From Gammaproteobacteria bacterium (lineage in GTDB: Bacteria; Pseudomonadota; Gammaproteobacteria; HK1), in NCBI GenBank assembly GCA_020444775.1, contig JAGRHX010000104.1:1-10335 (forward strand): a stretch of DNA of 10,335 nt, given 5' to 3'. The stretch's first letter is position 1, and each line of letters opens with the position of its first letter. Below are positions 1-6,175 of this stretch, one piece after another. The position numbers and the translations under genes were made by a program. The notes under the pieces were generated by a model, which was not told the origin of the DNA, did no database searches, and saw only the letters and a program-made list of their open reading frames with translations.

Positions 1-102
1 GACGGCCTCGCCCGGGCGAGCAAGCATGCCTGAAGGCCGTGCCGTCTACACCCGCGTATTGCCGCCCGCCCGTTTCAGCGCCAGATATTCAGACAGAAAT
101 AT
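1..102. other. Left window edge, no supported gene
   Basis: No gene can be supported here. A plus-strand frame opening at base 1 reads ten residues (ending SKHA) to a TGA at 31-33, so it could be the last codons of a gene lying to the left, but ten residues prove nothing. Positions 7-20 form a perfect 14-bp palindrome (CTCGCCCGGGCGAG), and GACGGC at 1-6 is complementary to GCCGTC at 41-46. The segment could therefore fold, but there is no T-run as expected of an intrinsic terminator. Positions 80-106 are locally A/T-rich and lie just past the stop codon of the LOG-family gene. Confidence 0.3.
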
Positions 103-684
103 TCACACTGGCGGTAGGGGGCGCCAGTCCAGCAGCCGCCGCAGGGCCGGCTCCGGGCCCGCCTCGACGAGCAGCAGATCGCGCGCGGCAGGCTCCAGGA
201 AACCGCTCTGCACCAACGTTTCCGAGAACCGCAGCAGCGGATCGAAGTAACCGCTCACATTCACGACCGCACAGGGTTTGGCGTGCATCTTCAGCTGCTG
301 CCAGGTCCACATCTCGAACAGCTCGTCGAGCGTGCCCAGGCCCCCCGGCAGCACCATGAAACCATCCGAGAGCTCCGCCATCAGCCGTTTGCGGGCGAGC
401 AGGTCGGTGACCTCGTGGACCTCGTCCAGACCGGCATGCAGATGCTCGCGTGCGAACAGATCGCGCGGGATGACGCCAATGACCCGGCCGCCGGCGGCCA
501 GCGCCGCGTCGGCGACCGCGCCCATCATGCCGCGGCCGCCACCGCCATAGACCAGGGTCAGGCCGCGCTCGGCGAGCAGCCGGCCGGTGTCGCGCGCGCT
601 CCGCAGAAAGGCCGGGTCTTGGCCCGCGCGCGAGCCGCAGAACACGCAGACCGCGGCGCGGCGTCCATCGTTGGCAGCGCTCAT
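103..684 (-). CDS. LOG family protein (TIGR00730-type Rossmann-fold nucleotide phosphoribohydrolase)
   Basis: This is a 193-residue cytosolic protein of the LOG / 'lysine decarboxylase-like' family. Characterised members cleave the N-glycosidic bond of nucleoside 5'-monophosphates (cytokinin ribotides or AMP) to release base and ribose 5-phosphate. Seen in the sequence: an N-terminal Rossmann strand with CVFCGSRAG (13-21), the glycine-rich YGGGGRGMMG (46-55), the conserved Arg-Lys (98-99), and the family signature PGGLGTLDE (113-121), which carries the catalytic Glu and the phosphate-binding glycines. Length is normal for the family. The ATG overlaps the TGA of the upstream CoA-transferase gene as ATGA (681-684), so the two are probably co-transcribed and translationally coupled. 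Substrate is not deducible; bacterial members are often annotated as cytokinin-activating, but a general nucleotide-salvage role is equally possible. Confidence 0.93.
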   Translation of the reverse strand: MSAANDGRRAAVCVFCGSRAGQDPAFLRSARDTGRLLAERGLTLVYGGGGRGMMGAVADAALAAGGRVIGVIPRDLFAREHLHAGLDEVHEVTDLLARKRLMAELSDGFMVLPGGLGTLDELFEMWTWQQLKMHAKPCAVVNVSGYFDPLLRFSETLVQSGFLEPAARDLLLVEAGPEPALRRLLDWRPLPPV

Positions 685-1844
685 GGATCATCCGTCCCGG
701 GCCGCGCGTCCAGCTTCCGCTCGAGCTCGGCGTTGTGCTCGCCCAGGGTCGGGGGTGGGCGACGGATCGGCGCGGACTCACCGTTGATGACGATCGGCGA
801 GGCGAAGGTTCGGGTCTGATGCCCGCCTGGCAGCGTCAATGGCTGGACCCAGCCGAAGTGCTGCACCTGCGGATGCTCGAGCGCGGCACCGTAGCCGTTG
901 ATCGGTCCGCACGGTACGCCGACGGCGCTGAATCTCTCGATGAGCTCGGCGCAGTCGTGGTCGGCGAACTGCGCCTCGAGCAGGTCCTTGAGCGCGGTCT
1001 GGTTGCTGGCGCGTAGCGCGGTCGAGGCGAAACGCGGGTCGGCGGCCAGATCCTTGCGCGCCAGCGCCTCGCACACGCCACGCCACAGACGATCGTTGCC
1101 GGCGGCCATGACGAAATAACCGTCGCGCGCCTTGAAGGCCTGATAGGGCGCGTTGCGCGGATGCGCCGAGCCGAGCGGCCTGGGGTCGTTGCCGCTGCCG
1201 AACAGCTCGCTGGTCTGCAGGGCGGCGATACCCAGCGAGGCGCCGAGCATGGAGATGTCCACGTGTGCGCCCTCACCGCTCTCGCGTGCCTGCTTGAGCG
1301 CGGAGACGATGGAGAAGGCACCGTACAGACCGGCGCTGAAATCGCTGACCGGAACACCACATTTGACAGGTGCGCCGCCCGGTTCACCGGTCACGCTCAT
1401 GATCCCGCTGATGCCCTGGATGGTCAGGTCGAAGCCACCCTGCTGCGCGTATGGGCCGCTCTGGCCGTAGGCCGAGATCGAGCAGTACACGAGCTTGGGG
1501 TTGGCCGCGCTGAGCTGCGCATGGCCGAGTCCGAGCCGGTCCATCACCCCGGGCCGGTTGTTCTCCAGCACGACGTCGGCGCTCGCGCACAGCGCGAAGG
1601 CGCGTTCGCGGTGCTCGGGATTCTTCAGATCCAGGACCACCGATCGCTTGTTGCGATTGAGCGAGGCGAAATTCTCGCTGAAGCCATCGGTGATCGGTGG
1701 CCAGTGTCTGAGATCGTCGCCCTGCGGCTTCTCGATCTTGATGACGTCGGCACCCATGTCGGCGAGCAGCATGCCGCAGAACGGTCCCGCCGCGACGTTG
1801 CAGAATTCGATCACGCGGACGTCCGCGAGGGGTAGGCCGGGCAT
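681..1844 (-). CDS. CaiB/BaiF family (class III) CoA-transferase
   Basis: This 387-residue enzyme should move CoA between a CoA-thioester and a free carboxylic acid, the reaction of the formyl-CoA transferase / CaiB family. It opens with the typical LADVRVIEF...AGPFCGMLLADMGADVIKIE region (6-38). It then has NRNKRSVVLDLK (63-74), VLENNRPGVMDRLGL (92-106) and GQSGPY (127-132). It also carries VTGEPGG (151-157) and the segment PVSDFSAGLYG (165-175), whose Asp168 aligns with the catalytic Asp of the family (Asp169 in formyl-CoA transferase). The C-terminal part ends with the expected PPPTLGEHNAEL motif (364-375). Length is normal. A GGAG at 1850-1853, five bases before the ATG, supports the start. 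The acyl substrate cannot be inferred from sequence; the only neighbour in the operon is a LOG-family gene, which gives no pathway hint. Confidence 0.93.
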   Translation of the reverse strand: MPGLPLADVRVIEFCNVAAGPFCGMLLADMGADVIKIEKPQGDDLRHWPPITDGFSENFASLNRNKRSVVLDLKNPEHRERAFALCASADVVLENNRPGVMDRLGLGHAQLSAANPKLVYCSISAYGQSGPYAQQGGFDLTIQGISGIMSVTGEPGGAPVKCGVPVSDFSAGLYGAFSIVSALKQARESGEGAHVDISMLGASLGIAALQTSELFGSGNDPRPLGSAHPRNAPYQAFKARDGYFVMAAGNDRLWRGVCEALARKDLAADPRFASTALRASNQTALKDLLEAQFADHDCAELIERFSAVGVPCGPINGYGAALEHPQVQHFGWVQPLTLPGGHQTRTFASPIVINGESAPIRRPPPTLGEHNAELERKLDARPGTDDP

Positions 1845-2091
1845 GAGTACTCCAGGTCCAGGTCAGAGGATGAATGCTCTATCTATATCATTTTACGCGC
1901 CGTGGATGGACCGCCGCCGGGCCGGTGTGGCAGTGATGGCCCGCCTTGAATACCCTAGCGGCAGGTCAACAGGGCGTCGGGCATGAGCGCTGGATGCGAA
2001 CGTGTACGCCGAATCCGTCCGGTAGGTTGCTGCACACGGTCCGTCCCGGATGGCCCGTCCCAGAACATCCAACAATGGGGAAACGTGAACG
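1845..2091. other. Divergent intergenic spacer (CoA-transferase / rhodanese)
   Basis: This 247-bp non-coding stretch must carry promoters for both the minus-strand CoA-transferase unit and the plus-strand rhodanese-GFA pair. Positions 1876-1896 are a short A/T-rich patch (GATATAGAT and TAAAAT when read on the minus strand) about 35-50 bp upstream of the CoA-transferase start and are a plausible -10 region, but I see no good -35 partner. No convincing operator palindrome or terminator was found. The Shine-Dalgarno for the rhodanese is weak (GGGGAAA at 2077-2083). Confidence 0.4.
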
Positions 2092-2505
2092 ATGGCGAAG
2101 AAACTGAAAAAGGGCATTCACAAGCTGGTCGAGGAGGCGCGAGCCGATATCGACGAGGTGGATCCGCAGGAGGCCTTGCGTCTGCAGGCCAGCGGCGAGG
2201 CGGTGATCGTCGACATCCGTGATGTCCGCGAGCGTGCCCGCGAAGGCTTCATCAAGGACAGCTTTCACTGTCCGCGCGGCATGGCCGAGTTCTGGGTCGA
2301 TCCGGACAGTCCCTACTTCAAGCCGATCTTCGGTGAGGACAAGCGCTTCCTGCTCCACTGCGCGGTCGACTGGCGTTCGGCGCTCACCGTGCACACGCTC
2401 AAGCAGATGGGTATGGACAACGTCGCGCACATCCGCGGCGGTTTTAACGCCTGGCGTGACGCCGGCTGCCCGGTGACCACCCTGGACGAAGAGAAGAAGG
2501 CTTGA
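2092..2505 (+). CDS. Rhodanese-like domain protein
   Basis: This is a 137-residue single-domain rhodanese, a predicted cytosolic sulfurtransferase that carries a persulfide on its active-site cysteine. Seen: a basic N-terminus (MAKKLKKG), then VIVDIRDVRERAREGFIKDS (38-57), the usual 'DVR-E-GHI' edge of the fold. The active-site loop is CAVDWRS (90-96), with Cys90 as persulfide carrier and the Arg five residues on. It ends with the signature IRGGFNAWRDAGCPV (114-128). A longer insert between the two halves (about 60-80, rich in Pro and aromatics) is a variant feature seen in some stand-alone bacterial rhodaneses. There is no signal peptide. The GFA gene starts 30 bp downstream on the same strand, so co-transcription is likely. 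The natural sulfur donor and acceptor are unknown. Confidence 0.93.
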   Translation: MAKKLKKGIHKLVEEARADIDEVDPQEALRLQASGEAVIVDIRDVRERAREGFIKDSFHCPRGMAEFWVDPDSPYFKPIFGEDKRFLLHCAVDWRSALTVHTLKQMGMDNVAHIRGGFNAWRDAGCPVTTLDEEKKA

Positions 2506-2523
2506 GCCCGGCAGCGACGGTAT

Positions 2524-2527
2524 GGAG
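2524..2527 (+). promoter_or_regulatory. Ribosome binding site deciding the GFA start
   Basis: GGAG sits eight bases before the ATG at 2536. The longer reading of the frame would start at a GTG at 2527 that overlaps this site, so the ATG is the better start. Confidence 0.6.
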
Positions 2528-2535
2528 TGCAAATC

Positions 2536-3462
2536 ATGTTTGCAGCGGGCGTTACAGGCGCGAGCGTGACAGACGCGCCGACCGGTGATTCGCCGGTGAC
2601 GGGCTCGTGTCTGTGCGGTGAGGTGAGCTGGGCGATCGGCGGCGCGCGCGAGGGGCGTTTCCTGCGCATGACCCACTGTCACTGCAGCTATTGTCGCAAG
2701 CACCACGGCACGGGGTTCGTGACCTTCGTGGTCGCCCCGGCCGACCGATTCAGCTGGCGATCGGGCCAGGCGAATATCAGTGAGTACGCCAGCTCGCCGT
2801 CGATGCGACGAACCTTCTGCTCGCGCTGTGGATCGAGCCTGCCACACACGACGGCTGGCGGTGATATGGCCGTTCCGGCCGGGCCCCTGACGGGGTCGCT
2901 CGGTCTGCGGCCACAGGCTCACATCTTCGTCGGATCCAAGGCCCCCTGGACCGTCATCGCCGATGAGCTGCCGCGCCATGACGCCTATCCGGCGGCAATC
3001 GACGCGCCGGTTCTGTCCACGCCCGCAGCGCGCAAGCCCAGCCGCGGCGGCGTGGTGCGTGACACGGTGCGGGGCAGCTGTCTGTGCGGCAAGGTCGCCT
3101 TCGAGCTGAGCGCGCCGTTCCAGGCCGCGCATCACTGTCACTGCAGCCGCTGTCGGCGGGGACGCGCGGCGGCCCATGCCAGCAACGGCTTTGCCCCGAT
3201 TGACGCCATTCGCTTCATCAGCGGGGAAGCGGCGCTGCGCAGCTACAAACCGCCCGAGGCGCGTCGATTCACCCAGTGCTTCTGCGCCGGCTGCGGCTGC
3301 ATCATGCCGCGTCTGGACACCCAGCGCGGCATCGTCGGCGTCCCCTACGGCAGCCTGGACGACCCGCAGGACGGGGCGCCGCAGGACCACATCTACACCG
3401 CCGACAAGGCCGAGTGGTTCGATATCCGCGACGGTCTGCCGTGCTTTACGCAAGGGTCATGA
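2536..3462 (+). CDS. Double-domain GFA (CENP-V/GFA) family protein
   Basis: This 308-residue protein has two complete copies of the zinc-binding GFA fold (glutathione-dependent formaldehyde-activating enzyme / centromere protein V family); most members have one. Copy 1 (about 20-150) has SCLCGEV (C25, C27), HCHCSYC (C48, C50, C53) and CSRCG (C95, C98). Copy 2 (about 177-306) repeats it: SCLCGKV (C182, C184), HCHCSRC (C201, C203, C206) and FCAGCG (C250, C253). Each copy ends in a matching tail (HIFVGSKAPW versus HIYTADKAEWF). The two CHC regions share a 15-nt identical stretch (2674-2688 and 3133-3147), consistent with an internal duplication. Known members bind zinc; Gfa itself was linked to S-hydroxymethylglutathione formation, although a true enzymatic role for most relatives is unproven. 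The gene follows the rhodanese by 30 bp. Its stop lies in the palindrome TCATGA shared with the opposing gene. Confidence 0.92.
   Translation: MFAAGVTGASVTDAPTGDSPVTGSCLCGEVSWAIGGAREGRFLRMTHCHCSYCRKHHGTGFVTFVVAPADRFSWRSGQANISEYASSPSMRRTFCSRCGSSLPHTTAGGDMAVPAGPLTGSLGLRPQAHIFVGSKAPWTVIADELPRHDAYPAAIDAPVLSTPAARKPSRGGVVRDTVRGSCLCGKVAFELSAPFQAAHHCHCSRCRRGRAAAHASNGFAPIDAIRFISGEAALRSYKPPEARRFTQCFCAGCGCIMPRLDTQRGIVGVPYGSLDDPQDGAPQDHIYTADKAEWFDIRDGLPCFTQGS
3457..3462. other. Overlapping convergent stop codons in one palindrome
   Basis: The hexamer TCATGA contains the TGA that ends the plus-strand GFA gene (3460-3462) and, read on the other strand, the TGA that ends the minus-strand CHRD gene (3457-3459). 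The genes overlap tail to tail by six bases, with no room for a terminator between them. Confidence 0.9.
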
Positions 3463-4059
3463 ACACGCGCGTCGTCTACGCCAGACCAGACCGACCGACG
3501 CGGTCATCAACAGCAGCCCTGTGAGCGGCTCGGGCACTGCCTGTAGGAAACCGCGGATCTCACCAGCGGGAAATGCGCTGGTGTGGATGTTGACGTAGGC
3601 GAATCCGGCTTGCATGCCGGTCAGCAGCGCAGCTTCCGCTGCCGCCGCGGTACCGCCGGCCGCGGCCAGAAAGGTCGTGGTGTAGGTCGAGGCGGCACTC
3701 AGGTCCAGCGTCATGTTGTAGGCGCCAGCGGTCACGCCGGCTGGAAACCCCGGTAATGTTCCAGGCGTCACGGCGACACCCACAACCGGGCTTGCCGAGC
3801 TCGGGTCCACGCAACAATGGATGTGCGCGACCGTGACCGGCGCGGACAGCCCGCTGAAATCGATGTCCAACGACACGGTGTGCGCGTCGGTGTCGAACAC
3901 CAACTGTGCGACACCGCTGCCGGTCGATGCGTTGGGCGGGAACTCACTCGCGCCATCCAGCGGCGCGGCAAAGTCGATCATCGTGGCGTGCGCCGATGCG
4001 CCGCTGGCGACCAGCAAGGCAATCCAGAGAAGCTTCAGGCAGGAACGCATCATCATCAT
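3457..4059 (-). CDS. CHRD domain protein with PEP-CTERM sorting signal
   Basis: This is a 200-residue exported protein. The N-terminus is a Sec signal peptide (hydrophobic 8-20, likely cleavage after ASA at 21-23). Residues about 27-173 form a CHRD (chordin-type) domain with VAHIHCCVD (78-85) and the typical C-terminal AYVNIHTSAFPAGEIRGFL (154-172). The C-terminus is a textbook PEP-CTERM tail: VPEP (175-178), a hydrophobic helix (179-193) and RRRR (194-197). In bacteria with an exosortase this tail directs cleavage and delivery to the envelope, usually linked to extracellular polysaccharide. A vicinal Cys-Cys (82-83) follows the HIH motif. Four ATGs run in tandem; GGGAG at 4064-4068 is 4, 7 and 10 bases from the first three, so the second or third may be used. 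The next gene upstream on the same strand also encodes an exported protein, 301 bp away. The role of CHRD domains in bacteria is unknown. Confidence 0.9.
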   Translation of the reverse strand: MMMMRSCLKLLWIALLVASGASAHATMIDFAAPLDGASEFPPNASTGSGVAQLVFDTDAHTVSLDIDFSGLSAPVTVAHIHCCVDPSSASPVVGVAVTPGTLPGFPAGVTAGAYNMTLDLSAASTYTTTFLAAAGGTAAAAEAALLTGMQAGFAYVNIHTSAFPAGEIRGFLQAVPEPLTGLLLMTASVGLVWRRRRACS

Positions 4060-4360
4060 CGATCTCCCAGGTATTCAAGAACCTTTCGAAGCCGACAAAT
4101 TGCTCGACGAGCCAAGTCTCGATGCAAGGGTCGAGCCGCGCAACGCGACGTCATGCCAATCAAGCACTTGATGCAAGCGATCTACAAAATGCGGGTGTGG
4201 CGTGTAAAGCGCGCCGACAACCATGCTCGAACCGACAGCCGCGGCCGTATGTCGATGCGCAGCCGCGGCGAGGCATTCGAGACGGGTTTGTAAGGTCGCA
4301 ATCTCCACAATGGACGCGAGCCCGGTGTCCAGGCTGGTGCGCCAATAGCCACCCCTCGAC
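4060..4360. other. Intergenic region between the two exported-protein genes
   Basis: These 301 bp hold no gene that I can support. By eye the base composition is less G/C-rich than the flanking genes. They contain a CHRD-gene ribosome site (GGGAG, 4064-4068), a perfect inverted repeat at 4159-4172, and a 10-bp direct repeat CAGCCGCGGC at 4236-4245 and 4260-4269. The length suggests the CHRD gene has its own promoter rather than depending on read-through from the gene upstream. No clear terminator is seen just beyond the stop at 4361. A short minus-strand open frame (4075-4308) starts with GTG and has no recognisable features. Confidence 0.5.
4159..4172. promoter_or_regulatory. Inverted repeat upstream of the CHRD gene (possible operator)
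   Basis: ATCAAG-CA-CTTGAT is a perfect 6-bp inverted repeat with a 2-bp centre, about 100 bp upstream of the CHRD/PEP-CTERM start. The form suits a dimeric regulator, but a repeat of this size can occur by chance and no regulator is encoded nearby. Confidence 0.25.
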
Positions 4361-5797
4361 CTACCGGGTCAGCTTCTGAATCGACACCCTGCTCACACCT
4401 TCCGTTGCCGTGATCCCCTTGGTGGGACTCCGCCGCGGCGCATCCCCCGCGCAGACACCGAGCCCGCCCTGGGGCGTGAAGCAGATGTGTGTGCCCGGCA
4501 GCGGCGAGGTACCCGCTGGAACCGGATCGATATCCGCGAGCTTGTCCTCGATGGCATCGGAGATCGCATACAAGGTCGGGATCACCAGCACCGGCAACAG
4601 CAGCGCCGCGAGGTCGAAGCTGTCCGCGTCCGCGTTCTCGAAGCTCATCTGTGTGATCTGCTCACCGTTGTCGGTCAGGGTCTTCAGCACCAGATCGAAA
4701 TAGACGGTGCTGTCCACCGTGCCCAGCGGCGTGTCGAACACCCGTATCGGCACGGACATCTCCATCCGGGTCGCGCTCAGTCGATGCGAGGTGGTGAGGC
4801 CACCGTTGCGTAGATCTCCGTCGCCGTGAAGCTCATGGGCGAAGGTGGCCTCGATGATCGAGCGAAACGCCTCGGCGCTGAAGCCGACGAAGGTCGACAG
4901 GCTGAGATTGAACCAGCTGGGGTGGGCGCGCAGCTCCTCGAATCCGATGGTGAGCGGCGTCTTGTCGGTGACCCACACGCAGCTGGACGCGGTCTCCCCG
5001 AAGGTTCGATCGAAGGCCGGCACCTCGTCGATGAAGAGCTCTAGCTCGGCGATGCACAGCGCGTCGTCACCGGTCTTGGCTACGGTGATCATCGTGATGT
5101 CCGACGCTTGTGATACCCGGCTGGTCATGAGGTCGTAGCTGCGGTCCGTGCCGCGCTCGAAGTCATCCGCGGTCGAATCGACCCAGGTGTTGTTGCCCCG
5201 TGGGATCCAGTTGGTGGTCGTCGGTACGATCCAGCTGGGTGTCTGCAGTCGGACCTCGAGGTCGTCGTCGGTGCCGGCATGTGAGACGTCGGCAATACGG
5301 ATCCGAAGCTGCAGCCGATGGACCGGGATGTCACGCCCGTCGCGCGTGTACGCGCAGCGCATGGGTGTAGAGATGCTCGAGAAGATACCGACTCCGTCGG
5401 TGGCGGTGATGACGTAGCAGTGCTCCGCATCCGGCTCCGCCTCGAGATCCTGGAAGTCCACGTACTGGTTGTCTGGCAGTGGGCCGAGGACCTTGATGGT
5501 CGACCAGGCGCCGCCAGCTATGCGACGTTTGATGAGCGTCTGCGGTGCGCGCTGATTCCACCAGCGAAGCCCGACCATGGTGTCGGTTCGATTCGGCAGG
5601 TTGAAGTCCAGAGGTGCCTTCACGTCGGGCTCGATCTCGGGTAGCACCGGACCGATGACCACGGGGTTTCTGGGATTGAACACCGCGGTGCTCTTCAAGG
5701 CCGCGGCGTTCTGTGGGACGACCGCGCATAGTGAGAGCACCAGTGACGCCGAGAGCAGTCCAGCAGTTCGCATACTCATCCGTTGCATGATCGACAT
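4361..5797 (-). CDS. Secreted protein of unknown function with FN3-like and PLAT-like regions
   Basis: This protein of about 478 residues cannot be assigned to a named family. Residues below are numbered from the longest start (480 aa, 5803). It has a clear signal peptide (hydrophobic 13-28, likely cleavage near QNAAA at 31-35). Residues about 62-152 resemble a fibronectin type III domain (GLRWWNQ at 78-84, CYVITATDGVG at 129-139, then Ser-rich). Residues about 163-262 resemble a PLAT/LH2 beta-sandwich: LQLRIRIADVSHAGTDDDLEV (165-184), DDFERGTDRSYDL (213-225) and a closing IAELELFIDEV (251-261). About 265-395 is an unassigned domain; 397-415 is a hydrophobic stretch (LLLPVLVIPTLYAI) that may be buried or membrane-associated. 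Scattered Cys (128, 150, 250, 275, 441, 451) could form disulfides after export. It has no PEP-CTERM tail. GGAG at 5806-5809 is best spaced (8 nt) for the second Met. Confidence 0.72.
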   Translation of the reverse strand: MSIMQRMSMRTAGLLSASLVLSLCAVVPQNAAALKSTAVFNPRNPVVIGPVLPEIEPDVKAPLDFNLPNRTDTMVGLRWWNQRAPQTLIKRRIAGGAWSTIKVLGPLPDNQYVDFQDLEAEPDAEHCYVITATDGVGIFSSISTPMRCAYTRDGRDIPVHRLQLRIRIADVSHAGTDDDLEVRLQTPSWIVPTTTNWIPRGNNTWVDSTADDFERGTDRSYDLMTSRVSQASDITMITVAKTGDDALCIAELELFIDEVPAFDRTFGETASSCVWVTDKTPLTIGFEELRAHPSWFNLSLSTFVGFSAEAFRSIIEATFAHELHGDGDLRNGGLTTSHRLSATRMEMSVPIRVFDTPLGTVDSTVYFDLVLKTLTDNGEQITQMSFENADADSFDLAALLLPVLVIPTLYAISDAIEDKLADIDPVPAGTSPLPGTHICFTPQGGLGVCAGDAPRRSPTKGITATEGVSRVSIQKLTR

Positions 5798-6175
5798 GTC
5801 CATCGCTCCGTGTCGGGTGGGACGTCGGCGGCAACTGTAGCCGGGCGCTCGTCAGCCGCTGCGGAACTGCATCTCAATGGAAATGCCAAGTTCCCTCCAG
5901 AATCGAAGAATGGTTGCCGCGATGATCGACCCGTACACGGTCGAGGACGTCCATCGGCCTGGCCGGCGCCGTCCAAGCTCTGCCCGGGTGGCGCTTCGTC
6001 GGCGGGTGAGCGATCATCGCCCGCGAGCCGGGCAACGGATGCTCGAGACCCGGTCAGTCTTCGTCGCGGCGGCCCGCGAGCCCGCGGACGCCACGCCGGG
6101 TTGGCTGAAACCGGAGCCCGTGCAGACCACCGTCCTGATTCGAGTCGCCGCGCCAGCAACATCGGAATCGATACC
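5798..6175. other. Divergent intergenic region upstream of the alpha/beta hydrolase
   Basis: This stretch of about 378 bp separates the minus-strand secreted-protein gene from the plus-strand hydrolase and should hold both promoters. All candidate open frames are Arg/Pro/Ala-rich and lack motifs. One plus-strand frame stays open and in phase with the hydrolase for 131 codons upstream of 6176, but it looks like random high-GC coding and carries no domain. GGAG for the secreted protein is at 5806-5809. The hydrolase has only a weak Shine-Dalgarno (CGGAAT near 6163-6168). No convincing -35/-10 pair or terminator was found. Confidence 0.45.
5806..5809 (-). promoter_or_regulatory. Ribosome binding site deciding the secreted-protein start
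   Basis: GGAG on the minus strand lies 2 bases before the first possible ATG (5803) and 8 bases before the second (5797). The 8-base spacing is normal, so the second ATG is preferred. Confidence 0.5.

Noticed and set aside
1966..3453. A 495-codon minus-strand open frame opposite the rhodanese and GFA genes
   Set aside because: It is antisense to two genes with unmistakable motifs and has no recognisable domain; long antisense frames are expected at this GC content.
4125..4160. Possible sigma-54 promoter (TGGCAT...TTGC on the minus strand) for the CHRD gene
   Set aside because: The GG and GC elements are about four bases too far apart for a -24/-12 promoter.
4075..4308. A small minus-strand open frame (77 codons) between the two exported-protein genes
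   Set aside because: It begins with GTG, lacks a convincing ribosome site or any motif, and its stop is immediately before the CHRD gene's ribosome site. Left as intergenic.
5783..6175. N-terminal extension of the alpha/beta hydrolase by 131 residues
   Set aside because: The extension is Arg/Pro/Ser-rich with no domain or signal peptide and overlaps the start of the opposing gene; the ATG at 6176 gives a normal family length.
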